NCBI GenBank assembly: GCA_035048815.1
Contig: JAUCBN010000024.1
Location: 5,206,001 to 5,270,000, forward strand
DNA from: Abelmoschus esculentus
Taxonomy: Eukaryota; Streptophyta; Magnoliopsida; Malvales; Malvaceae
Length of the DNA: 64,000 nt
Direction: 5' to 3'
The position numbers and the translations under genes are program-made. Under the pieces are notes generated by a model. The model had not been told where the DNA came from, searched no databases, and saw nothing but the letters and a program-made list of their open reading frames with translations. This document shows positions 47,001 through 56,579 of the stretch, piece after piece; the stretch's first letter is position 1, and every line of letters begins with the position of its first letter.

Positions 47001-49158
47001 ACATGGTTGAGACCTAAACTCCATTTTGTGAGCTTGAAACAGTCTCAAGTGTGGGAAACACCTACATCCAAACACCTTCATTATAGTGTAATCTGGTGAC
47101 TTGTTAAACAACTCAAACGGTGACTTGCCATTGAGCACCCTTGTAGGTAGTCTGTTAATAAGATACACAGTTGTACAAGCTGCATAAGCCCAAAATTTTA
47201 AAGGTAGAGAAGCTTGCGCAAGCAACACTAGAGCCAATTCGATCACGTGTCTATGCTTTCTTTCCACCACCCGTTTTGCTTCGAGGTGTGAGGACAGGTT
47301 ACTCGATGAACAATACCTTCCTCAGCCATCCACTTAGACAAACTGCGAAATTCAACTCCCAGTCACTTTGAAATTCCTTGACTAAGGTCCCAAATTATGT
47401 ACTAACCATCTTATGAAACATTTTAACTATATCAGCTGCTTGTGATTTATCTTTCAACAAATATAACCATGTGTGCCTCGTACATGCATCAACAAAGGTT
47501 ATATGGTACTTATAACCATTAGATTCAATATGAGAAGGGCCCCAAAGGTCAATATACACAAGTTGAAAGGGTGTATATTGAGTTTGAGAAGCTGAAAATG
47601 GTATTTTATGGCTCTTACCCATTCGACACGCAACACACATAGGTAAGTGATTTTTATTCATATGCTTCAAGAGTTTTACATCTACACTGTTACAAATCTG
47701 GAGCAGACTTTCAAAACTAGGATGACCTACTCTCCTATGCCACAACTCATACACAGAAGCACTTACATCAGTTAGAAAAGCTTCAGCAGATGAGTCTTTT
47801 TTATCTACTTCTGTATCAAACTTATACAAGCCATTGTTTTCACGACCTTGAAGCAACACAGTGCCAGTGCCTTCATCTCGAACTAAACAATGCTAGGCAT
47901 GAAACTCAAAGAACACCTTATTGTCCCTAGCAAGCTTAGAGACAGAAAGAAGATTTCTTGTCACATTTAGTACATGAAGCACTTCATTAAGAAACAACTT
48001 GCGAGAGGGACAATTAGTATTGAGCATAGAACAACCTTTATTATCAATAGTAAGATGCACACCATTACCGACCACAAGCTTACCTGGCCCATTATAAGAG
48101 GAGGAGTGCAGCATATTAGCAGACTCAGGTGTCACATGGTGTGTGGCACCTGAATCAACCACCCAAGAACCACCTGCGGTGGCCAAGTTCACCTGAAGAG
48201 TAGAATCACCATTCTCAAGAAAAACTGACTCATCAAATACACCAACATTTACATTCCCAGACTCAGCATTACCAGGCCCAATCGATCCTCCAGAAACACC
48301 AAGAAAAGACTAGTCAAAACGGTACCAACACCTATCGACCAGGTGTCCAAGCTTACCACACAACTGACACTGGAACTTAACACAACCCCTTCCTCGACCA
48401 ATAAACCTGCTAGACTGTGATTGGAAGTTCTGCCTTCCACGAAAAGCATAGCCTCCTCGAAAAGCAGAATGATCCCCATGTGTTTATTCAGACATAGAAC
48501 TCACCCCAAGTGTTTGAGCCACATTGGCACTCATCGCCATTTCATCATATTGACTACCAAATCCAGCTAACTGATACTCAGCATCCATTAACATGGATCT
48601 AACACTGTCCACTGAATGTAATTCCTTGCTTGCCGTGATAAGGGCTATCCAAGGTTGAAACTCCCTCGACAGGCCATTCAAAATGCTGGCAATGTATTCA
48701 ACCTCAGGCATCGGATTGCCACAGAAGGCTAGAGCATCGCAAACCTCCTTAACCTGAGCCAAATATACCCTAATGCTGCTATCACCTTTCTTAAGAGCAC
48801 GTAGCTTATAATACAAACTAATCACTGAAGTCGTGGACTTGCGAGTAAAAATTTTCTGAACTATAACCCATACATCATTAGTTGTCTCGGCACTAACAAA
48901 TTGGGGAAGTAAGGACGAACTGATGGTGAAGAGTAACCAGGATGCCAGGGCACTATCCTGAGCAACGTAATCTTCATATTTTTCATTTGCAATTGGCGAA
49001 CCATCAGGACCATCCAACATTTCTGGAGGAGATTGCAAATCACCAGTCATCAACTTTTTTAGACGATGACTTCTTACTGTCAAAAGAATCTGCTGCTTTC
49101 ACAAGAGAAAGTTGAACTCATCGAGAACCACATTTATTTTCTTATTGGTAAATGACAT
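44093..49158 (-). pseudogene. Second copia Gag-Pol, broken, interrupted by hAT
   Basis: From ATG 49158 (MSFTNKKINVVLDEFNFLL, stop where Trp is usual), gag continues in 49083-48484, then zinc knuckle CQLCGKLGHLVDRC near 48350, protease WVVDSGATHHV in 48192-47893, integrase start WHRRVGHPSFE and IDLWGPSH in 47859-47395, integrase end LINRLPTRVLNGKSPFE in 47270-46689, linker and RT start in 46654-46093, [hAT], RT 45444-44495 with intact YVDD (VYVDDIVITG), and RNase H 44473-44093 with SRSTTEAKYRS. The RT active site is preserved here, unlike the 7.8-kb element, but several stops and the hAT insertion destroy the polyprotein. Confidence 0.93.
45453..46084. mobile_element. Non-autonomous hAT element, 632 bp, exact 8-bp duplication CAGGCACC
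   Basis: CAGGCACC stands at 45445-45452 and 46085-46092, and removing the insert plus one copy restores copia RT sequence (…FSQVPGQDFRDT…). Ends are inverted: CAGGCCCGTACCTG against CAAGGCCGTTCCTG. The interior is AT-rich and has no transposase. The end sequence is like hAT elements with CAGGGCCG-type ends. Confidence 0.92.
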
Positions 49159-49866
49159 GGCAAAAGACGAGAAGAAATCAACTAGAGAAAAAAGCAAGGA
49201 AGAAAAGAACGAAAAGAAAGAAATAACCAGAGGGCGCAGAAGACTCAGAGATGACTCCAAGATCCCAGCGAAGATACTATGTTGAAATGCGCTCAAACTT
49301 TCATTCATACCTATACACATACATCCATTACTTATTTATACAACAAAGTACCAGCTTTTAACAACCTATGGTTAGCTAATAAACAACCCTTAACCAACTA
49401 ACCAACTTGCTGGAAAGAAGCTAGAAGAAGCTTCCAGCTCCTAGAAGAAGCTTCCAGCTACTAACAGCTATCAGTATGCAACCACGTTATTCCCTTTCAT
49501 CAAAACACAACCTAGACCCGAATGTGAGACATCATTATACATATTGAATTCCTTTCTTGATTCTGGTTGAATAAGAACATGGGCATGGGTCAAAGCTTGC
49601 TTAAACTGATCAAAGCTTCTTTGTTGGTTCTCCGATCATTCAAACAATTGATCTTTTCGAAGGAGTTTAGTTAAGGGCAAAGCAATGGTAGAGAATCCCT
49701 TAACAAATCTCCTATAATATCCAGCTAGACCAAGAAAACTTCTAATCTCACCAACATTCCTCAAAGGTCTCCAGTCCAAAATAGTTCGCACTTTCTTAGC
49801 ATCGAATTTAATTCTTTCGACCGAGATGACATGGCCAAGGAATGACACCTTTGATACCACTAAAGT

Positions 49867-51687
49867 TGTGATACCCCTACCCCGGGTTAGGAGATAGAAG
49901 TGTCACCCGAATATATAAACTTGTAATAAACCAAATATTGTATTTATTTTCAAGATATTTTAAGTCAAACATATGTGATACATGTTAAGTTTGGGGTCAA
50001 TTTAAATTTTTTTTAAAGCATAAGCTTATATTATTTTTCAATTACAAATTTTATTATCCAATCTTAACGTAATATAAAATTTGGGGCCCATTCTGAACTT
50101 TAAACCAACCTTAGGAACCACTAAATCAAAATATGGGACTTTCAAACTTCTATCTTCAAAAGTTTGGATAGAAAGGCTAGTGATATCGATACGCCTATGG
50201 AGCAATATCAAAACTGACAGTACCGAAACACTTCCTTAGGTTCTGATACGCTAGCTCGATGACTTAAAGTCCATGATAACCTACTTGTATAGATACATCT
50301 ATATGATGTATCGATACACGACCCTATTTCAATAGACACCCAAAGAGATATCAAAACTATTCGCTACTGGAGGTTTGGGTACCAAAACATAGGCTAGGCA
50401 TTCTGAAACACCTGCCTTTCATGCTTAAGATTTTTCGAAGGGTATCGATACGCATGCAAATGGTATTGATACCCCTGCACACAGTTGCAGGTTCTAAGCT
50501 TCTAATTCACTTAAAACTCTATACATAGTTCTTATATTCAACCTCAATCTATTCCTATACTCTAAGGGATAGTTCTAGCATGTTTAGACATCAATAAATA
50601 AACATATCAATTCTCTTGCATTTAACCAATTCAAGATTTAAGATATTATCCGTGCTACTCAAGTTTACTATGGCAATCTAAGTACAAACATGACTTAGCC
50701 TTAAAGTTTACGTGCCAATATATTTAGCTCAATAATTTACATATCAAATACACAAAACAAGGAACAATATATACAATCCATGGACATAATCACAAAATGC
50801 ATAATACTAGCATGAACAAGTTAACTAAGCCACCACTACTAGGAGTTAATAAAATTTACAAAATATCATACTTGACTTGCTTGTAGCGTTTGTCTTCAAG
50901 CGATCTTAACTTTACTCCTTAGCTTGATGACCTGGTGTTTTGGGAAGGAGAGAAACAAAAGAGTGATAAGTATTTTTAGGTAGGTAACCTTAAGTCTAAC
51001 CATTTTAGACATAATTCATATAACAAGAATAACATACTCAATTCAAACAATATATCAATTCTTAGAAAGAAAATCAAATCGATCATACAAAAACTATCAA
51101 ACACCAATATTCAAGGAATAACTAACTTAGTTTAAGCTTTTAACTAACAAAACCAGCACCAAATCATCAACGAAAGCAACAAAAATTACCTAGCTCTCTA
51201 AATCTGCTCGAAGGCCCTAGATGGCTTCTTTAGCTTTTTTGGAAGTCTAGATTTTACTTTTAACTCTCTAGGTATGTAGAGAATCAAGATAAGAAATAAG
51301 GTTTTGCTGAATTTTTTTTCAATGGCTCAACTATGGTGATAAACAAGTTGAAGAAGATAACAAAATTTGATTTCCCATTCCTTCTAATGGAGTTGTCGTC
51401 TAACTCCTCCCTCGTTTCTTATTTCTTTTTTTTTTTAGATATTATCTCTTTATAATGAATCCAATTGGTTCATTTATGCCACATGTACATTCCACTTACT
51501 AGTTTTATAAGTTTAGCATGCAAACCTATAACTTTGCATTTGTTTCATCTAGGTCACTTTAATTTAGCTCTTTGCTCTCTCTTTACTTCCAATTTAGTGC
51601 AATTCCTTTTTAAACTTAATTAGTATGTGACTTAATTAATCTATGCTTAATTGTGGTTTCTTCCTAAGCCGGTTTTAGGGTGTTACT
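49867..51687 (-). repeat. 5' LTR of the Ty3 element, 1821 bp
   Basis: On the plus strand it reads TGTGATACCCC...GGGTGTTACT. Around 50185-50480 it holds several TATCGATAC-type words and a CCCCTGCAC…GTTGCAGGTTC stretch shared with the LTR at 3070-5240. The inner end abuts the PBS-like sequence at about 49860. It contains no gene; the ~1.8 kb is explained as LTR. Confidence 0.8.
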
Positions 51688-51770
51688 TCTAGAGTATGTA
51701 GACATTTTTATTTTATCTTTAGATAAAGAGTATTTTTGGACTCTTAAGAGAGATTTTGTAAAACTGTTTT

Positions 51771-52730
51771 GAAAACTAATTTTTTATTTAAATATAATAT
51801 TATACCATATATAGTTTTAACTTTGCTTTTCAGTTTTTGTTTTACTAAAAATTCTTTTTATAATTATATATTATTTAAAACTATACAATATAGATTTTTA
51901 ACAATATTTTGATCATTAGATTATTTGTTAGATTGAATATGATATTTATACATACATTATTTTTTATGTCGTTTGATTTTAGATTATAGTTTTATTAGAT
52001 TGTTTATCCTAATATTTATTATAAATATTATTCGCTCGCTCTTGACCAAATCAAGTTGATTGTTTATCCTAACAATCTTCAATAAAATTTGTCGTAAATT
52101 ATAATCGAAAAGTTAGGCTTGGCTTGATGGTTAGGGTAGATGTCTTTTACCTCACACGTCCTAGTTTTAAGTTCCATGGAAAGCAAGTTATATTTTCTAA
52201 ATTTTTATCTAATAAATATTGAGTGTAATGACAAATCACGTTATTCTCCTAATAAGAGAACTTAGGTTTGAACTTTGAAGAAGATATTGTGTCTCCTAAT
52301 AAGAGAACTTAGGTTTGAACTTTGAAGAAGATATTGTGGGAAGAGAGAGACACAAATTTCAAACAATATCAACCATAAAATAGACATGTAATTTATCAAA
52401 AAAAATAATAACACATATAATCACCTAATTAAAAAATACTAAAATAAACCAATAGTTAAATCATTCAATCAGATATGACAAATTTCATGATACATCATCA
52501 TTTTATTAAATTTATGATACAAATTTTTATTGTCACGTTTCTCTATTAAATTTTAATGATAAATTATTATTTAATTAATATAATTTAAATAGTTAAAAAA
52601 TCTTATTTATAAAATAAAAAAAATGACAGTTTCATTAGTTTACCCCTATTAGAGCATTTTTATTTGTTTATTTGATGTCCATCCATGAGAGAAACTTGTT
52701 TTACGTTTTTCTTCTATTTCTTTTGAAAAG
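51771..52730. other. AT-rich intergenic DNA with a tandem duplication and a SINE-like trace
   Basis: A 47-bp unit (TCTCCTAATAAGAGAAC…) is repeated at 52245-52291 and 52292-52338. 52105-52190 has a weak tRNA-like pair (GGCTTGATGGTTAGGG, then AGTTTTAAGTTCC). No gene is seen. Confidence 0.6.
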
Positions 52731-53330
52731 TAGGAATGGGTCGGCTTAGCTGCACCTCTTTATTTCACAACGGAAACGGAACGGGTTTAAACCGGTCCCT
52801 ATCCAATTCAAAATTTAAACCATCCGTCCCTATTAAACAATATATTTTATTTCCAATGTCTCACACTAATATAATAAAAAATATAATTTAATCCTAATAT
52901 TTTAATAAAAAATATAAATAAACTGCAAGCCCAACTCTTCCCAAAAAATTTATAAAAGTATTAAATATAATAAATAAAGAAAAATTCTACAATGGACATG
53001 AACTCAAAATATACTTAATATTGTATCATTAGTTCTTTAGATTTTATTTTTTTTACAAATTAATTTAATAATATCCAGCGGTATGCAACATTAACAATGT
53101 TCAGCGGTGTTCGATGCCCGTTATAGACTCATCCATAAATAAAACTATAATAAATATATAAGTTAGATCGAATAAAAAAATTTAAACCTAAAATCGTTCC
53201 GACTTCATTTTTTCAATAACCCACCAGTCCCGCACTATATCCGATTTTTTAATTAGAAAAAGCCCTTATCGGGTTGGGAGCCGACCGGGACTGAGTTATT
53301 TTGCCCTCCATATTATTTCAACTTCCCCTT
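52731..53330. repeat. MITE-like sequence with embedded fold-back fragment
   Basis: 52735-52840 and 53215-53300 have GGGTCGGC/CGGGTTTAAACCGG and GGGTTGGGAGCCGACCGGGAC words in roughly inverted arrangement. 53060-53150 (GTTCAGCGGTGTTCGATGCCCGTTATAGAC) matches one arm of the element at 39.0-39.9 kb. Confidence 0.45.
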
Positions 53331-54168
53331 TCCCCTTGCTTTTAATGTGTACAAATACCTCATCTTTGTTTTCTTCCTTCAGCACCCAGTTTCCATTCTG
53401 CCTTTTACTAATCCACATCGAAACCTAAAACTTACTTGAATGCTTACAGCCGAGACATGTGACAATGGCACATTGGCCCATTCCTGTACATCTGTTAGTA
53501 TACAAACAAGTAACAACACCCTAATCACTCACACTGATTCTTCAGGCAACTCAATCATCACAACAAAAGGAGACGCTTCTCCTCGATTCCAAGGGGAACC
53601 CTCTCATCTCTATCGACCGCAACTAAGTTTTTCAATCTATGCTAATCAATACGTTATATGGACTTGCTAAGTTTCCTAGCACTTTCGTTGTGGACTTGTG
53701 GCAGTGATGGGGATACTCTTGGTAAATGGTCCAAAAAAGTTTCAATTTCTGGATAAATTACCAGTATCAATATGAATGGACCATTTGTATCATGCACAGA
53801 CAATAAGCAGTTTGTTTATATAACTGAAATTCTTTCACTTCAATCATCTATAGAAGGAAAGCTCACATGCATAATGTTAATTTAAGACTTAGACCGGTAA
53901 CAATCCATTTTCTTTCGATTCTAGAAAAGGTTTGGGTATCTAAGACTTTTTGTTGGCGAAAAATCATCTGTAGAGAAATCTAACCAATAGTTTCTTACAC
54001 AAGGAGCACTACTCGAGAAAATCGAATACATTACCTGGGAGCTTGATAAACTGATGGTATAGCTTCAGCCAAATATCTCACCAGATTTTAGAAAAAAAAA
54101 TTTAAAAATGAAAGGACACCATAAGTGAACACAATCAAGTGTAACAATGCAAATCTTTAGAACTTGTT
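53331..54168. other. Spacer 3' of mS29; unsupported ORF at 53440-53670
   Basis: The 76-codon ORF has no recognised domain and low complexity in Ser/Thr. It may be a relic, but nothing in the sequence supports expression. The part nearest 54168 is probably mS29 3' UTR. Confidence 0.35.
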
Positions 54169-56320
54169 TTACCGCATCAAAGGAAGTAACCATCTCATTT
54201 CTGTCCCGTTTCCATTGGCCAAGTAGTACACCTTTTTCCAGCTTTCCTCAGAGAATGCTTCTCTTCGTATCAGCCTTTGCCTGCATGGTAAGTCGGAGAT
54301 TAACAGCAGATCAGGCAACTCTAAAGACTAACCATGTAATATGGAAAAGAAAGAAAATTCACAACACATTTGCAAACCTGAGGTAGTAATGGCAAACAGT
54401 TTCTGCCTCATCGGAACTGTAACGAGGCATATTAACACGGGCATCTACTGGTACATTTGGCAAATCTAGACGAAGTTTTCCCACAGCAGTTGAATGAGAG
54501 AAAGCACCAACCATCATATCATCATGCATCATGGACCTAAAGGCATTCACCTGCACAAGAAATATAGAATCTCAAGGATCACTGAAAACAAATAGTGAGG
54601 CTGCAATGGATTAGCATAATCCTAATGCTAAGAAAGAACATAGTCCACTAAGGAATATAAAAGTTAAACAAAGTTGATACCAACCATTGTAAGTTCTCTA
54701 GCATGTATTGGTCGACAAGAGCGAACAGTCACTGGCTCCTCATACTCACTGAAGGTAAACCAATTATTATACTGAATACAGAACAAGATGCATCAGTAAA
54801 AATATTGTCAAAAATGAAGATGTAATAAAGTTTAATGATGTAGCTATGCACAAAGGCAATGTTGTCCAACCTGGTCAATTGCAATAAGTACAGGGACATC
54901 TTTAACAAGTGATAATTCTTTTCTCAGCCGAACTACAACTCCTACAGCTGCATGTGTGTACTTGATTCCCATTTGAACCAGGTCATACAGTGTTGCACTT
55001 CCAGGGAGGGCCATGGATTCAACTCCCTTCATCCATCCCACACCAGCACCTTCTCCCAATTGAATTGGATCGAAAATTTGGCATGGCAATGATTGTAAGC
55101 GTGATTCATTGTATTTCAGAAAATCCTGCAGAAACATAAACCCCTAAGAACATGGTATACAACTCCATTGCATCATAAAACAAACGAAGACTTTCACCTG
55201 CCCTGATCTCATGAAGAATAGTATACCAGGAAAATGAACTGATATTGAGTATGGAGAAGAAAATATAGGTATATTTGTTTATTCAGACTTACTCAAAACA
55301 TAGTTGCAAAGGAGATAATGATAAAATGGAGCAGAAAACAGCTTCAATAAACATAGGGGGAAAAAAGGTACTTGCCTTAAGAACATTTTCAGCATGTAAA
55401 GGTGTGTCCCAAAAACCTGTTTCAGGATTTTTATAGAAAAATCCTCCATGCGTCCACTCACGACCTCTAGGGGAATAGAGAACAAGCCAACCCTCATCAC
55501 GAGCCCAATGCACAAGCATTGCTAGCGCAATAGACTTCCCACAGCTAACTGGACCGTCCAATACTACTTGCTTTCTCGTTTTAGGAGCTGAACACATACA
55601 TACATACCGCAATAATTTCACACCATAAACGCAATATATTAGAGTACTACCATCTAGTAGCAAGGAACATTTAGGTATGTATATAGCTTATATCGATTGG
55701 GTTTGACTGTATAATCAGAAACAAATCAAATTGAAAATGGAACTGAATGAGAATGATGAAAAAGCTTCACCTTTAGCATGAGAAGGCCACATTGGAGGAT
55801 CTACAATGCGTCTAAAATTATCACGAAGATCCAAGAAGCTTTGCCGAACAAGTAGCGCGGGCCTCATCGACTCTTTGAACTCCATTTCCATTCCCGTCGG
55901 CAACCCTTCCGGCAATGCTTCCTTCAATCCCTTTTCACTGAACTTCATATACGAGCAACAGTCCTTCCGAGTCAGCAGGGAGAGTGAGGGGGTCGGAGTG
56001 AACAAGGATCGTCCATTGGGACACACATCTAGAGAAGGATCATTCTCATCCTCGGCCAGGCGGCGGGCTCGAGCATCCTCAAATTCATCGGCGCCAGCGT
56101 TTTCAAAATCATCGCCAGTGGAGGAAGCAACGCCAGATGAGGAACCGGTTGTCTTCGACTTTGACTTCGACTTGGCGTCTACCTTCTTTGATTTCCCATT
56201 GGAGGGCTTTAGGCTCTTCGAAGAATAGAGCTTCGATTGAAGAGATAGAAGAGGAGGGATTACCTGAGCATCAGATCGGAGATTACAGAGAGCGGCTCGT
56301 TTCGCAATGGATCTCAACAT
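54169..56320 (-). CDS. DAP3: Mitochondrial small-subunit ribosomal protein mS29 (DAP3)
   Basis: GTP-binding component of the mitoribosome small subunit. Seen: six exons on the minus strand, 56320-55771, 55587-55376, 55125-54871, 54771-54685, 54550-54378 and 54280-54169, total 462 residues. The N-terminus is basic and hydroxylated without acids (MLRSIAKRAALCNLRSDAQ), a likely mitochondrial presequence, followed by a Lys/Ser-rich linker. The P-loop GPVSCGKS opens exon 2, and a Walker-B-like VPVLIAIDQ ends exon 3. Exon 6 ends EMRWLLPLMR. Intron 2 starts GCAAGT (GC-AG class) because AAG|GC at 55376/55375 is the only junction that keeps frame and homology. Intron 4's donor GTTGGT is weak but is the only in-frame choice found. 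Confidence 0.93.
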
Positions 56321-56579
56321 TTCTTTGGTTGTGTTAGGGTTTTGAGTCTGAGAGGTTTAGGTCTGGGAGAAGAAAGAATAAAAAATGAGATGAAAGCAAG
56401 AATCATTTCAGTAACTCTACCCACAGCCCAACTTTTTTGGGTTAAATGCTCTTTTGCTTACATTTTATTTGCAGCCCATATCATAACTAAATATGTTTTT
56501 TTAGAAAAATACGATCTTTACAGATTCCAATTCCTTAAAAAAAGGTTCTTTACAGATTCCAAGCCAGAACCAACCGTCA
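56321..56579. promoter_or_regulatory. Divergent promoter of mS29 and the methyltransferase-like gene
   Basis: 259 bp between the two ATGs. On the mS29 strand a telo-box AAACCCTAA (56342-56334) lies 14 bases before its ATG, and TGGGCT site II motifs lie at 56430-56425 and 56478-56473. Telo-box plus site II is the known promoter signature of plant translation and mitochondrial genes; here it is seen directly. No TATA box is evident for either gene. Confidence 0.7.

Larger units (their letters stand above)
43922..49473 (-). mobile_element. Ty1/copia retrotransposon with a nested hAT element, duplication GTATG
   Basis: GTATG at 43917-43921 and 49474-49478. LTRs: 43922-44095 (174 bp) and 49280-49473 (194 bp), both TGTTGAAAT...CTATCA. 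The longer one carries a 20-bp internal tandem duplication (AGAAGCTTCCAGCTCCT region); outside it I count about 10 substitutions by eye. On the minus strand a purine-rich GAAGCACGGGGAA precedes the 3' LTR, and TAGTATCTTCGCTGGG, a degenerate initiator tRNA-Met type PBS, follows the 5' LTR. Not the same family as the copia at 7.8 kb. Confidence 0.95.
43818..49866 (-). pseudogene. Ty3 RT-RNase H coding remnant, split by copia
   Basis: 49866-49479 reads VSKVSFLGHVIS, IRSFLGLAGYYRRFV, PLTKLLRK, then after a stop SFDQFKQALTHAHVLIQPES, VSHSGLGCVLMKG and VVAY. Across the copia insertion the frame continues at 43916 as VSRQLKPHKLNYPTHDLELA and AIIFILK, then TGA. This is the RT C-terminus plus the start of RNase H of a plant Ty3 polymerase. 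In-frame stops at about 49630 and 43830 mark decay. Confidence 0.9.
43784..51687 (-). mobile_element. Ty3/gypsy element, internally deleted, exact 5-bp duplication TCTAG
   Basis: TCTAG lies at 43779-43783 and 51688-51692. On the minus strand: a full 5' LTR (51687-49867), then a PBS-like TGGTATCA fused directly into RT sequence, RT C-terminal/RNase H coding, and finally only about 35 bp of the 3' LTR end (43784-43820, ATCTCCTAACATGGGGTAG…, matching the LTR end at 49867). Gag, protease, most of RT, integrase and most of the 3' LTR are missing. A copia element (43922-49473) sits in its RNase H. Confidence 0.85.
43230..51770 (+). pseudogene. Old copia (SIRE-like) pol remnant, split by the Ty3 element
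   Basis: 43230-43783 reads on the plus strand, with stops, as the RT end and RNase H: IVSRPKYY, ESHIIAVKRIFRYLRD, KIDRKIIKSTC, FWFSKK, VLSTTEVKYIS, LKCDNINVICLIKNPIQ and RDRVLKNNVDL. The same frame resumes exactly at 51693 (EYVDIFILSLDKEY, then FVKLF and a stop), once 43784-51687 and one TCTAG copy are removed. This shows the Ty3 element landed in an existing copia RNase H. Lineage (SIRE/Maximus-like) is inferred from the RNase H sequence. Confidence 0.8.

Noticed and set aside
53440..53670. 76-codon ORF 3' of mS29
   Set aside because: Low-complexity Ser/Thr-rich product with no recognisable family; no promoter or splicing support.
55806..56228. 140-codon plus-strand ORF
   Set aside because: Antisense shadow of mS29 exon 1.
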